Shown: positions 19,680 to 30,375, counted from the first letter of the stretch. The stretch is DNA of 64,000 nucleotides from Ampelomyces quisqualis (GCA_018398575.1 JAGTXZ010000010.1:2852001-2916000), one strand, 5' to 3'. Notes: a model not told the origin generated them from the sequence alone. A program made the numbers and translations.

Positions 19680-21716
19680 ATGGCTACAGCAGATGTCGCT
19701 ATGACCGACGCTCCGCCGGCCAAGATTGATGCCACGCCACAAGCTGGCCAGACAATCAGCCATGGAGGAAAAATATACACGACGATCAAGGAAGGGCTGG
19801 CCCACATCCTCGTACCCCACGGCGTGCCTACATCAACAGATCCGAAGATGTCCAAGGAGGAGACGCAGCGGCAGCAGGTCTTCTACAACCCCATACAACA
19901 ATTCAATCGCGATCTGAGTGTTTTGGCAATCAAGACATTTGGGCAGGATATAATACACCGCAAGACTCTACTGCATGAGCAGCTCATGAAGAAAGCCGAG
20001 AAAAAAAGGGCGAAGAAGCAGGAGAAGGCAGCCGAAGAAGAGACTAACACCGCTCCACACGAAGAAGGTCAGTCGAAGAAACGGAAGCTGGATGAAACTA
20101 CGGCCGACCAGGACGCGGCGCCACCGAAGAAGCAAAAGGTCACCGAGAACGGCAGCAACGAAGAAGGTGAAGCAATGCCAAACGCGACGGCGAACAAGAA
20201 CCAAGAACGCGAACCCTGGAGACCGGCGTTCAGCATTCTTGATGCTCTCTCAGCAACCGGTCTACGAGCTCTCCGATACGCACAAGAAATCCCTTTTGCG
20301 ACAGACATCACATCCAACGACATGTCAAAGACTGCGGTAGAGTCGATCAAATTGAACGTCATACACAACAAGCTTGAAGACACAATCACGCCCAAGACGG
20401 GCAACGCTATTGCCTACATGTACAGCTATTGTGATAAAAAAGGTTACGATGTAATCGACCTAGATCCTTACGGTACTGCAGCACCTTTTCTTGATTCTGC
20501 GATCCAAGCTATCAACAGCGATGGCCTTCTCTGTGTGACATGCACAGACTCCGCCATTTTTGCATCTCATGGATACCTCGAAAAGACATACTCTCAGTAC
20601 GGTGGGCTCCCGTTGAAGGGTGAACCATGTCACGAGGGAGGACTTCGATTGCTGTTGCACGCCATTGCTTCGTCTGCAGCTCGCTACGGCATGGCGATAG
20701 AACCGCTGCTTTCGCTGTCCATTGACTACTACATTCGTGTCTTTGTACGGATACGAAAATCACCAAACGACGTCAAGATGCTTGCGGGCAAGACCATGAT
20801 TGTGTATCATTGCGACAGTGGCTGTGGCGCATGGTCTACGCAATTTCTCGCCCGCAACAAGACTACGACCAATAAAAATGGTGACAAGTTTTACAAGTAT
20901 AGCTTTGCTGCCGGTCCGTCTGCGGACGAGCATTGCCAGCACTGCGGCTTCAAGACCCACCTGTCCGGGCCAATGTACGGCGGCCCGCTGCATAACGTGG
21001 GATTCGTCCAACGGTTGTTAGCGCAACTAAACGAAGAAGATCGCGAGACGTACCCGACCATGGATCGCATGGAAGGCATGCTGCACACGGCGCTAGAAGA
21101 GATCACGTTCGGGGCCAAGCACGAGAAAGGCAATAGCGCAAAGGCCCCCAAGATTCTAGATCCATTGATACCGAAAGCTGATCCGGCTGAGGTAGACCAA
21201 TATCCCTTTTTCTTCATTCCCAGCTCTATTTCCAAGGTTCTGCACTGCTCAGCTCCTCCCCTCGCGCCTCTGCGTGGAGCGTTGCGACACGCTGGATTTA
21301 AAGTGACGATGAGTCACTGCAAGCCTGGCTCCATCAAGACCAATGCGTCGTGGACAGATGTATGGCATATCATGTTGGAATGGGTACGACAGCGAGCACC
21401 ACTCAAGAACGGTCCTAAGAAAGCGAGTGCGGGGCTTGTTATCATGTCGAAGACAAACGCATCTGGCCTCACCAGTGGCGAAACTGCGAATGGTAAAGAT
21501 GCCTCAGCGGTTCCTGTGCAGGAAGTGCAGACAGATGGAAACGCTGTACAACCGCAAGTTCCGACTTCGTTGGTAGGCACACCTTACTCATACCTGGGCG
21601 CCGACTTTCAGGTCAACCTAGACGCAGAGTTGGGCAAAGATCCCGACAGAGGCAAGTTTGTCCGCTACCAGCTCGCGCCACGCGAGAATTGGGGACCAAT
21701 GTCGCGAGCGAAATAG
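19680..21716 (+). CDS. TRM1: tRNA (guanine26-N2)-dimethyltransferase
   Basis: Intronless, 678 residues. Trm1 uses S-adenosylmethionine to dimethylate G26 of many tRNAs, in nucleus and mitochondria. The N-terminus has the family entry I-x-E-G-L-A-H-I, then F-Y-N-P-I-Q-Q-F-N-R-D-L at about residues 63-78. A Lys/Glu-rich insertion follows (about residues 100-175), then the methyltransferase fold with L-D-A-L-S-A-T-G-L-R-A, the catalytic D-P-Y-G near residue 260, and T-C-T-D-S-A. Near the C-terminal third lie a Cys-x3-Cys and a C-Q-H-C-G-F zinc-type motif followed by G-P-L-H, as in eukaryotic Trm1. The charged insertion is a fungal-type linker and probably includes nuclear-localisation sequence (KKRKLDE, PPKKQK). 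Confidence 0.95.
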   Translation: MATADVAMTDAPPAKIDATPQAGQTISHGGKIYTTIKEGLAHILVPHGVPTSTDPKMSKEETQRQQVFYNPIQQFNRDLSVLAIKTFGQDIIHRKTLLHEQLMKKAEKKRAKKQEKAAEEETNTAPHEEGQSKKRKLDETTADQDAAPPKKQKVTENGSNEEGEAMPNATANKNQEREPWRPAFSILDALSATGLRALRYAQEIPFATDITSNDMSKTAVESIKLNVIHNKLEDTITPKTGNAIAYMYSYCDKKGYDVIDLDPYGTAAPFLDSAIQAINSDGLLCVTCTDSAIFASHGYLEKTYSQYGGLPLKGEPCHEGGLRLLLHAIASSAARYGMAIEPLLSLSIDYYIRVFVRIRKSPNDVKMLAGKTMIVYHCDSGCGAWSTQFLARNKTTTNKNGDKFYKYSFAAGPSADEHCQHCGFKTHLSGPMYGGPLHNVGFVQRLLAQLNEEDRETYPTMDRMEGMLHTALEEITFGAKHEKGNSAKAPKILDPLIPKADPAEVDQYPFFFIPSSISKVLHCSAPPLAPLRGALRHAGFKVTMSHCKPGSIKTNASWTDVWHIMLEWVRQRAPLKNGPKKASAGLVIMSKTNASGLTSGETANGKDASAVPVQEVQTDGNAVQPQVPTSLVGTPYSYLGADFQVNLDAELGKDPDRGKFVRYQLAPRENWGPMSRAK

Positions 21717-22575
21717 CTTCAGCCGGTTCCAAGCAACAGCATGGCCATTCGACATGGCTACCTACCCTGGTCGCTGTTCTCCACCAGGAAGCGTGATGGA
21801 CAGACGTTGGACTGTTCGTCCGGCCAAGACTTCCTCGGGCCTAGAGAGCTTGTGGAGCATCCTTTCGCGTTCAATGAAAACCATCTCGGTGGCAACAGGG
21901 ACCGTTTTTCCCACCATCGACAACACTGATTTTCCCGTGACAGTGTGATGTGGCGTGCGTGCTTGACGCGCAACCATTACATCATGCAAGCTAACAGTTT
22001 TCGCCGTGCTCGCTGCCGTGCTCGCTTGGGTCTGCTACCCCAACTCACATGGTACCTCGACAGTCAAGCTCATTACTATTGAATACGAGGCCTGCCGGAG
22101 TGATGTCCCATCTGGTACCTGCAGCTACCTCTCAAGGTCCGCGGAGGCGAAGGGCGAGAGTCGGCCGAATTGTTCAGCAACAAAGACGGCAGAAGGCGTC
22201 CCAGACAATCAGCATCCGGTATTGCCGAAGCAGGGAATCTCGACTTGGTCTCCAGATACAAGGCACATCATTACGCCTACTGCATGTCAACACGACGTCA
22301 CGCATCTCAATCGGCCGCCACGGCAGATGGTCATCTGTGATTCGTTCGCCGCGCGATTCCGATCGCATTTCAAGAATACCATGTCGTGGCTAGCCTCACC
22401 ATGTCTGCTGTGTCACTGCCGCTCTGAGCCAGTCATGAAATCATAGCTCCCGGGGCTCCTCTTCGGGATATTCTTTCGTTGTCATCGAAATATAGGCGGT
22501 CGTGGTTATATATTCGTTCGTGTCGCCATTTGTTAGAGCTGTACTTTGACACCAACGCGTTGAATCAGCATCAAC
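21717..22575. other. Intergenic, no gene seen
   Basis: About 860 bp between TRM1 and the ferritin-like gene. The longest open frame (22006-22446, plus) has no recognisable features and irregular codon use. The last 100 bp include an AT-richer stretch (about 22480-22550) that may be the promoter of the downstream secreted-protein gene. Confidence 0.45.
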
Positions 22576-24120
22576 ATGCTCAACAGAATTGCATTCACTT
22601 CCACAGTGCTTGCAGCGCTTGCTGCTGCTGCTCCCAAGCCTCAAGTGGCCGGGTACACCAACGCCGATGCCAGCTTCTCGGTGACTGAGCCCACTGGTTC
22701 AATTGCGACTTCGTTCGGGCCCGATTCACAGATCCTTGTGAGTATATCTGCCTCAAATGCTGGGTAGCATCAGCTAACAATTCATCAGGCCCAGCCTACC
22801 ACTGTGGCTGGATCTGCGCCTCCTCGTCGGAGCTCAGACGTGACTGGTGCCACTAGCCATGGACCGTTTTCTGGCACTCCTACCACCACAGGTGCTGCAA
22901 AAGCACCTTCGACAATTGGCACTGCCATTGCACCTCTGCCGCCGAACCCTACGGCAACATACTACAATACCGACGGTAGCCCGCAGAATCCCATGCCAAT
23001 CCCATACACCCCGGCTGGTGGTCTCGGCACCAACGGTACTGAACCTCGCTACATGGTGAACAGCGATTTCGACTATGAATCGATCCAGCTTGGTCTCTAT
23101 CAGGAGTGGATCGAGCTTGACCTCTTCAACAACGGTCTCGCAGTCTTCTCTGACCAGGATTTCCTTGATGCTGGCCTGACTGCTGAGGACCGCGCATACA
23201 TTGCCTTCATGGCTATCCAGGAAACTGGTCATGCCACTCTACTCTCAAACATGCTCGGCGAGACTGCTGCTCCCCAGTGCACATATGACTACCCATACCG
23301 CACCGTGCGCGAATTCATCGACTTCAATCAGAAGCTTACCCGCTGGGGTGAGTCTGGTGTATGGGGCTTCATCAACCATCTCGACTCTCGCGAAGTCGGT
23401 CAACTCCTATCGCAATCCATCGCCACCGAGGCGCGTCAGCAGATGTCTTTCCGCCAAATGCTTGGTCTTACACCCCAGCCCGTATGGTTCGAGGCTGGTA
23501 TTCCCCAGTCTTGGGCCTGGACATACCTCGCACCATACATCAGCTCTTGCCCCGCAAACACCACCCGTCTTGCATGGCAGAACTTCCCTGCGTTGTTCAT
23601 CAACAACCAGGCCAATCCCAACCGTTTCTCGCCAAATGACACCAAGCCTAACGAGGTTGCTGGAAACCGCGTCGCCGATCCAAGTGATTCCACTATCCCA
23701 GAGGAAGAGAGCTGTGTCAACGTCAACGCGACTGAGTACCCTGGCTACTCTTGCGCACCTGGCATTGCCCGCAACCGCTCCGAGCCCCTATCCTTCCCTG
23801 GCAAGCTTCTCAACTTGACCTGGGAGCTGCCCGGACAGGCCGTCGGCCCCAACAACTCATATGTCACGTCCACCTCTGCTGGCGCGCCCAAGTTCGTCGC
23901 TTGGGTTTCTCAGCTCAACTTGACCTACACTCCGCTTGAGATTACCGGCAACAACACTGGGTTTACCTACCAGCCTGCTGGTGAGGTCTACCAGGGCGAC
24001 CCAATGGCCAACGACACCATGTTTATTGCTCTTACTGATGCGGATATCTTCCTGACTCCCTTTAACTTGAGTATGATCAATCCTCACGTTGTTGCTCTCG
24101 GTCTCTACCAGGCTGGCTGA
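22576..24120 (+). CDS. Secreted ferritin-like stress protein, Rds1 type
   Basis: Two exons, 22576-22737 and 22789-24120, with a 51 bp intron (GTGAGT...CATCAG), 497 residues. It starts with a clear signal peptide (MLNRIAFTSTVLAALAAAAP). A Pro/Thr/Ser-rich linker is followed by a ferritin-like helical domain from about residue 155: F-D-Y-E-S-I-Q-L-G-L-Y-Q-E-W-I-E-L-D-L-F-N-N-G, then I-Q-E-T-G-H, and later a T-E-A-R-Q-Q block. These are metal-ligand-type Glu/His positions of the family that includes S. pombe Rds1. Many N-x-S/T sites suggest glycosylation. Rds1 in fission yeast responds to nutrient and stress conditions, but enzymatic activity of the family is not established. Wobble usage is strongly C-biased, suggesting high expression. 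Confidence 0.85.
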
Positions 24121-24614
24121 GCGTATGGAGCACGGAGTGGACATACGTTCATGTATTTGTAACGAGAAGATGGCTTGTAAATAAAGCGTCGCGACTGAAC
24201 CTACCCTTATACCCGACAAGACAGGGAGGAGAAGAGAAACTTGTAAGATAGAAGGCAGTCGAACGTGGATAATAAATAATGCATCAACATTTCAATCACA
24301 TCTTACTTGCTCGCATGTCTAGCAAGCGAACATGACTGGCATTTCGTGCCACGGTCGATCTCGGCAACATGCTATAACCCGCTATGCTCGTCACTCAACA
24401 ATGCTGACACCGATCGAACGCTAAAATCGCCGTCGGAATCAGCGTCGGAATCTAGCCTCACGAGGCAGTAACCCCAGTCCAGACGTTGAGCAGCTCTAAA
24501 CAGCTCAACCTCGAAGACTCTGTTCAAACATCAAAACCAGACGACAAACCCACCGAATCCCACCTCTTCCCTCTGTAAAGCCTCTCCACGTACACCCCAA
24601 CCCCACCACAAAAT
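24121..24614. other. Intergenic, no gene seen
   Basis: About 490 bp containing the 3' region of the ferritin-like gene and the promoter of the UPF0303 gene. I see no further structure. Confidence 0.4.
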
Positions 24615-25335
24615 ATGGCAACTACACCCTCCCCCGTCACCCCACACGTGCCCCTCTCCGAAGCCCCCCGCGCCATCGCCGCCATCGCACACCAAGAACG
24701 CGCCCACACCCTACCTCACTGGAACAGCAACGTCGCATTCCAGCTAGGATGTGCACTGCGCACGAGGCTAATGCCTTTTGACAAGCCCGTCGTAATAGAC
24801 ATTTCGACCGTCAGCGAGCCAGGCCACCGACTTTTCAGGACGGTAAGTGAGTTCGTTGAGCCCATGTGCACGTGGCGGAGAGGATTGTGTGTCGCATCTG
24901 CTGGGAAAGAAGAGGGTTACTCATGATGATGATGATGATGATGATGATTTGATTTGATTAGACTACGCACTCTGGAACGACGGTTGATAACGACTACTGG
25001 GTTGCGCGGAAACGGAGGGCGGTTATTCGGTTTGGGTGTAGTTCGTGGCAGTTGCATAATAAGTTTGGCGGGGATGAGGAGGCGTTTGGGAAGAAGATGG
25101 GGTTGGGGGGGGAGGCGAGCGATGTATGTCTGGCGGAGCAGAGGGTGGTTGGAAGGACAATGCTGATGCAAATGTGTAGTATGCGATTCATGGAGGCGGT
25201 GTACCGATTTACGTCAAGGGGTGTGATGTTATGGTTGCGGTTGTGGTGGTTAGTGGATTGAAGCAATGGGATGATCATCAGGTTGTTATTGAGGAGTTGG
25301 AGGGAGTGTGCAAGGCGTTAGAGCACGGAAAGTAA
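24615..25335 (+). CDS. UPF0303 / DUF967 family protein
   Basis: Three exons: 24615-24842, 24962-25123 and 25180-25335, 181 residues, all junctions in phase 0. Intron 1 (119 bp) has donor GTAAGT and acceptor GATTAG; intron 2 (56 bp) has GTATGT and GTGTAG. The protein shows the UPF0303 layout: A-F-Q-L-G-C-A-L-R-T-R, K-P-V-V-I-D-I-S, then D-N-D-Y-W-V-A-R-K-R-R-A-V-I-R-F-G-x-S-S, a G-G-G-V-P-I block, and V-V-V-S-G-L-x-x-x-D-D-H. The family is related in fold to heme-binding GlcG/HbpS-type proteins, but its role in fungi is not established. The length is normal. Exon 2 has G-rich wobble positions (GGGGTTGGGGGGGGAGG at 25098), unlike exon 1. Confidence 0.85.
24922..24948. repeat. ATG/TGA trinucleotide microsatellite in an intron
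   Basis: About nine GAT/ATG units lie in intron 1 of the UPF0303 gene, 13 bases before its acceptor. Length variation here would alter branch-to-acceptor spacing. Confidence 0.85.
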
Positions 25336-26010
25336 GAAGAGGAACTAAAGTTTGTCCGTGTGAATAGTAGGCTTGAAGGGAGGAGGGCTGTCTATCTTTG
25401 CGTAGATGTATAGAGCTGTCGCTACACTCGTTTTTAGCGTACAAAGGCAACTTGTAAGGCGACCTAGAGAGTAAAGGCACATAAAAGGTAGAATTCTCTT
25501 TAGTATTATGTTCTACGCAGGATAATTAAAAGTGCTTACATTCTCTGCTAAATAATAACATTTAAAGATAGTTATCTTGAGCCCCACCACTTAAACTCGC
25601 GTGCTAGATAGAGCGTAGCAGCATCTTGAATCCTAGGCTACAAAACAGCATGGATGTCGAGTATCTGTGAACAGCTGTTCTCTTGGACGAACTATACTGC
25701 TAATACATAAAATGGTGCTATTAAATCCTCTTCTATGCGTTTTTCGGGTGTGAATGCGAGTGTCCTGTAGGCAGATTAGCAAGAGAAGCGTACTTTTGCG
25801 CGTGGGTATTGTCTCTGGTGAGAGTGAGGATATGCTTAAGCTGGTGGTAAAGATAGCACACTACGTCCTTGCCAGCAGCAGCGCTCTCACCAGTAGCATG
25901 GCAAATGACAGCTAGCGTTAGCGCCTTTTTTCAAAATGCCTCTCACTTTAAAGACATGAAGTTTCTTTTACAAACTCTACTTTACGCATATTCACAACAG
26001 TTTCACAACT
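25336..26010. other. AT-leaning intergenic tract
   Basis: No gene is supported. The 25490-25660 part is distinctly AT-rich (TAGTATTATG, AATAATAACATTTAAAG) and resembles mutated repeat DNA, though I cannot name a family. A small plus-strand frame at 25869-26054 is not convincing. Confidence 0.4.
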
Positions 26011-26053
26011 ATGAGCAAGCTACACGAAGCCCTCTAAGATCTCTACAAGTCTG

Positions 26054-26778
26054 ATGAAGACTCTCGTCGCCGATACCTTGAGCACTACCCTGCGGAAGCA
26101 CGACTTGAACTTCTTCTGGCAGTGTTCCGAGCACGACGCGGACAATGCGCGAATTGCAAGCAGCGGTAAGCTACGAAGGACTGGTAACACAGGCAGAACT
26201 GACAGTCATTAACAGTGGCATTCGAATCCGATACCATCAATGTCACCTGTCGCGCCCGCAACAACACTACGACACAGAGCACTGATCTGGCCGACGATCT
26301 GGCCGACGAGCTCGCCGACGAGCTCGCAGACACGAGAGACGTTTCAAACAAGGAGCTGCCCCTTGTGCTTCTCGTGCCCAGTGGCAAAGGACTCAACATG
26401 TACAAGCCTATCGCTGGACTTCCACAAGAAGTCGCTACTGTGCTCCAGGAGCGACTCAAAACCTACAAAAGGGAGGGTATATCCAGGAGACATGCATTCG
26501 ACAAGCTAGTCAAGAACCCTCGTGCACACGCCGATGAACCTGTCTGCATCAACGAGCAAATCCAGAATGACTGCAGGGAAAAACTGTATTCTCCTCCAAA
26601 GTTCCTCCATGGTGGCTCGTTCGGTTCAACCGCTGACGACCAGTGTCTCCGCGAGCTCATCCCTTGCAGGCATCTCGTAAAGCATGAGAACGAATACGTG
26701 CTGTGCATCGTTCCTCTCCCAGAGAGTCAGCGCGTGGGCAAGAACTGGAAAGACCTAAAGTTCTGGATCAAAGCTTAG
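26054..26778 (+). CDS. Unknown protein, paralogue of the 47.5 kb gene; 5' end probably damaged
   Basis: Model: exons 26054-26165 and 26216-26778 with a 50 bp intron (GTAAGC...AACAG), 224 residues. The second exon is clearly protein-coding: after an acidic repeat (DLADDLADELADELAD) comes a conserved module ending C-L-R-E-L-I-P-C-R-H, I-V-P-L-P-E-S and W-K-D-L-K-F-W-I-K-A. The minus-strand gene at 47531-48610 ends in the same pattern (D-D-x-C, L-P-C, I-V-P-L-P, W-x-x-L-x-F-W). The first exon is doubtful. A different frame starting at ATG 26011 matches the paralogue's first exon (AVFRARR against AVWRERD) but contains TAA at 26035 and does not join the second exon in phase. The gene may be a pseudogene or may use the shifted start given here. 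Function is unknown. Confidence 0.5.
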
Positions 26779-27908
26779 ATTGGGCATCGGACATGTCTGA
26801 TTGAAACGACGACAGAGGCGATTGCCAATTTCCAGGTGCATGCTTCGACTTGAGAAACTCGGCGGGTCTTTTGGAGGACTTGTAATTAGTTACAGTTATC
26901 AGAATAGCATCCGCAGTTGAGGGATTCTCTGCTGTATTATATTGCGAGATGCAGATAGAGAATTACATTGCAAGACGCAGGTTGAGTATTACCTTTCAAG
27001 ATGCAGATTGAGTGGACTGCTTGATTTTGAACGTTTTGAAGAAACTTCAGCGGCGTAGAGAACCACAATTTCTAGCGTCCATCTCATGTAGAAATGGGCT
27101 GCTGGTGTCAAATGCCATATTTATCGCTACTTGACGATCTGATCAAGGGAGCAAGCCTGTCTGCCATGGCCGCAAAAAACCAGACCGAAGAAACTCTTGT
27201 GCAAGTTCATGTTCATCTCCATCTTGACCTGATGGTCCCGAGGTCAGTGATAGATTTAGTGATAGATTTAGTGATATATTTTGACAGTATAATTATGCAT
27301 GCGTCACCCAGGTGTGATCCATTTCTGATAAACTGTAATTTTCCAAAATTTCATTAAACTCATCTCCACTCATACTTGCGTCCTTGCCTTTTGCAGTCGT
27401 TTTGGTGACCTGTGACCAAGAGAACACCATGCGATCAGTTTCTATGACAGAAATTCTCAAGGCTTTCGGATTTGGAAGCTCCAATAATGGACAAAATTTC
27501 ATGTCTGCGCTGCACTTCTCCGCTAGATCTGGCGAGTTAATTGACACTGAACTATATTTTCCTCGCCAACAACGTGATCACATTTCAGTTGCTAAATAGC
27601 TCTCATGATTCAATCAAGAAGGCCACCGAATGGAGGGGCGAATAGTCTCCATTTCTCAGCCAAATTGGATGATCAGGTATCATGCATAATGCAGAATGAT
27701 TCCCGCGCGGGAAACACTCAATCGACAGTTCCTTCTAGCCCGAACTATTCAGACATCCCATTCCGAATGTAACAAAAGCACCCCAGCCCATCAAAGTCGC
27801 AACGCCAAATTATCCACACACAACCCTGCGTCCTGCTCAAACCCAAAATCGACTATGCTCCCGTGTTTCTCACCCAATGCCCATAGCAGGCTCTTGCCTT
27901 TGTCCTAG
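26779..27908. other. Low-density region, possible remnant on the minus strand
   Basis: No gene is firmly supported in these 1.1 kb. A minus-strand frame at 27293-27547 reads like protein in its middle (SVIETDRMVFSWSQVTKTTA) but has no ATG start or family match, so it may be an exon or remnant of a decayed gene. Short degenerate repeats occur at 26937-27019 and 27245-27280. Confidence 0.35.
26937..27019. repeat. Three degenerate copies of a roughly 27 bp unit
   Basis: Copies read TTGCGAGATGCAGATAGAG, TTGCAAGACGCAGGTTGAG and TTTCAAGATGCAGATTGAG, each followed by AATTAC/TATTAC/TGGAC. They lie downstream of the unknown paralogue gene. A second small array of AGTGATAGATTT (three copies) is at 27245-27280. 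Confidence 0.6.
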
Positions 27909-28448
27909 CTATCCCGCCCTATCACCCACCATCCAACAAAAACACTCCACCCCACAGAACTCACAGCCCCATTCATCCCTACACAGCCCCCTACCTTCCA
28001 CCCCCTCTCCCATCCCCAAATCTTGCTTCTCAACATCGATCGCAGTATTCCCTTGCACCACAATCCCCATCTTATCATCCTGCTTCACTACACCTACACC
28101 TACACCCCTTTCCTGGCCATCTCCATCTCCATCTCCTTCAACACCCCCCTGCTCATTTTCAAATCCACACCCACTTCCACCCACCACACCGACACCGACA
28201 TACTCGACCGTCCTCCCGCACCACCCACCGCAGCACCACACGCCGCCTCCTTCGCGCCACGGACATGCATGCCAGCAGCATTTCCCTCTTGCTGTGCGTG
28301 GACGCGGACGTGGACGCGGATGCCGAGGGGGCAGCGAGGCGTTTTCTCGGCGATAGTAGAAGGGATTTTCGCCGGGGGTGGCGACGGTGCGGGGACGGGT
28401 TTTCTTGTTTAGTCGGGGGCGGGCGGGCCAGCGGGGATGTTTGGGCAT
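27909..28448 (-). CDS. Hypothetical Arg/Pro- and Gly-rich protein
   Basis: Single frame of 179 residues from the ATG at 28448 (MPKHPRWPARPRLNKKTRPR). The first ~60 codons use C at the third position almost throughout, which argues for real coding. The N-terminal part is very basic (PRPRPRPR) and contains PFYYRRENASLPPR. A short Cys/Trp-rich patch follows (residues ~68-90: CCWHACPW, WCCGGWCG), then a Gly/Asp/Val repeat-like tail with changed codon bias. I do not recognise a family. The end of the frame may lie in an unannotated intron or be non-coding. It is tandem to the galactokinase gene on the same strand. Confidence 0.4.
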   Translation of the reverse strand: MPKHPRWPARPRLNKKTRPRTVATPGENPFYYRRENASLPPRHPRPRPRPRTARGKCCWHACPWREGGGVWCCGGWCGRTVEYVGVGVVGGSGCGFENEQGGVEGDGDGDGQERGVGVGVVKQDDKMGIVVQGNTAIDVEKQDLGMGEGVEGRGLCRDEWGCEFCGVECFCWMVGDRAG

Positions 28449-28726
28449 GGTTGTTAGGGGGTTGGTAATGTGGGAATTGTCGGGGAGGTGGTGTTTTGGA
28501 TGTGTGGTCGGGGTGTGCAGGGTAAGGGAGTTGTGAGTTGTGGTATATATGCGCGTATTGATGGATTTGGGGGTGTATGTGACAATGTGGGGAAATGTGT
28601 TAGGTGTGTGTGTTGCCAACGGATGGGGAGGTAGAGATGTGACATGTCATGACGGAAAAGTGAAGAAGACTGTGATTGTGAGTCTGGATGTGACTACGAT
28701 GTGCAAACGCCGAGATAACGACATGC

Positions 28727-30375
28727 CTACACCAACTTTCCCCCTGTGATTTTAAACAACATACTCCCGCTACCAGGCTCACTTACAACCACAGCCTGCG
28801 CCAACTTCTCCTCTGTGATGTCGGGAAACTTCTTCCGGTAGTACTTTTCTTCCCACGCCTTCTTCACCGCTTCCACTCTATCTTTCGGCACAAGATGCAC
28901 ACTGCATCCTCCCCAGCCAGCGCCCGTCAACCGCGATCCAGCGGCGCCAGCAGCGCGCGCCAACTCGCATAGTTCGTCGAGCTCGGGGCAACTGCAGTCG
29001 TACATGTCGCGGCACGAGTCTTGTGTCGTGTTCATCAAGTCACCTAGAGATTGCAGGAGATCTTTGCCGTTGGAAGGTGGCGAGGAGAGGAGTGAGCGGA
29101 AGCGGATGACGCGGAGAGCTTCGGTGAAGACGTGGAGAGCGCGCTGGCGGAGCATGAATCTCTCTGCACGGACGGGGAACTTGGACATGTATCGCTGGTT
29201 GAGTTCGTGTTCCGAAACGCCCAGCAAACCGCAGATGTCGGCCCTGGTGTAGCCTTCTTCTTGTGGCAAATAGTTTTCCGTGTGTTGGATGAGTTTTGTG
29301 AGTTGTGTCTCGAACTCGGACACGGACGCCTTCGTGTTATCCGACACGTCCTCCTTTTCCTCAAAGTATGTGTCATGGAATCCGCGCAAGCTTGTGCCCA
29401 ATGGCGACGAGTCCTTGGGAAGCTCCTTCTTCAACCCAAAAGCCTTTGCCAAGAAGGCGGCAGCGAGAGCACACTCGACTACACGCAGGTTGTAGCACAC
29501 AGGAGCAGTGACGTGCTTGTCTGCTGCGACAAAGCTCTGAGCGGTTACGAAAGCAAGCTCGGGGTCGGTCTTGGGGAACTCGATGTTGGCAAAGTCTAGG
29601 CTGGGCTTGAAGGATACGTACAGGGCAGAGCCGCGAAGAGAGAAGACGGAGGCGGCTTGGTCCATGCTGAGGCGTGTTAGCTGTGCCCACTCGTCTCGAG
29701 TGCAACATACCCTCCAGAGTTGACACCAACAGCTCGCTCCGAGACAATGGCCAGCTCGCAAAGTTCCTTCTTGTCGATGGTGTCCTCACCATTCGCAGCG
29801 AGGACTGCCAATGAGCTGGTGCATACAACAGAAGCCGAGCTCGACAGGCCACCACCGCTCGGAACAGTGCCATGGCACACAATGTCCATGCCTACTGATG
29901 TGAAGCTGCCCCGCTTCTTCTGCAGCAGCTGTGATACGCCCTTGAGGCCCGACTTGAAGTAGTTAGTCCACTCGTGCTCAGAGGCATCGATAGCAATGTC
30001 GCCGTCTGGAATCTCAAATTCGCGGGTAGGAAACTTCTCCGAGTTGAGGTTCGCAATTCGTATCCGTGGGGGCTTCTCGTCCGAGGGCCGCACAGCTACT
30101 GCCATGACGAAGTCTGCGGTGATTGCCATTGGCAAGACCTCATACAGAGAATAGTCGATGTGCCGTTGGCCAATTAGCTACGAGCCCACCATGACGCACA
30201 GGGTGTCTACCTCGCCAATGATGTTGACGCGACCGGGACTTCGCGCGACAAATTCTGGCGGCTTGCCATGGAGGTTTTTGAACTTGGCCAACAAGCTCTC
30301 CCATCGCTTGGTCTCCACTGGTAGCGCGTCTTCGGGATAAATGTCGCTCAGCGACGTTGCTGTGGGGACGTTCAT
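28727..30375 (-). CDS. GAL1: Galactokinase, with a non-canonical first intron end
   Basis: Three exons: 30375-30211, 30162-29711 and 29666-28727, 518 residues. Galactokinase phosphorylates galactose at C1 in the Leloir pathway, in the cytosol. Exon 1 ends in the substrate motif GRVNIIGE and exon 2 begins HIDYS, together the conserved galactokinase signature. The ATP-binding loop GTVPSGGGLSSSA is near residue 155 and the third motif GSRLTGAGWGG is near residue 455. Intron 2 (29667-29710) is regular (GTATGT, CTAAC, CTCAG). Intron 1 (30163-30210, 48 bp) has donor GTAGAC and a CTAATT branch-like site but ends CAACGG, not AG. If it is retained, the frame hits TAG. The only nearby AG would give a 33 bp intron and insert LIGQR into the active-site motif. 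The gene may therefore be impaired or use a GG acceptor. It may be under galactose control, but I see no defined site. Confidence 0.85.

Noticed and set aside
22006..22446. Plus-strand 146-codon frame between TRM1 and the ferritin-like gene
   Set aside because: No domain, no C-ending codon bias and no good start context; probably chance.
30178..30210. 33 bp intron for galactokinase using TCGTAG as acceptor
   Set aside because: Too short for introns in this genome (others 44 bp or more), and it would insert LIGQR into the invariant galactokinase signature.
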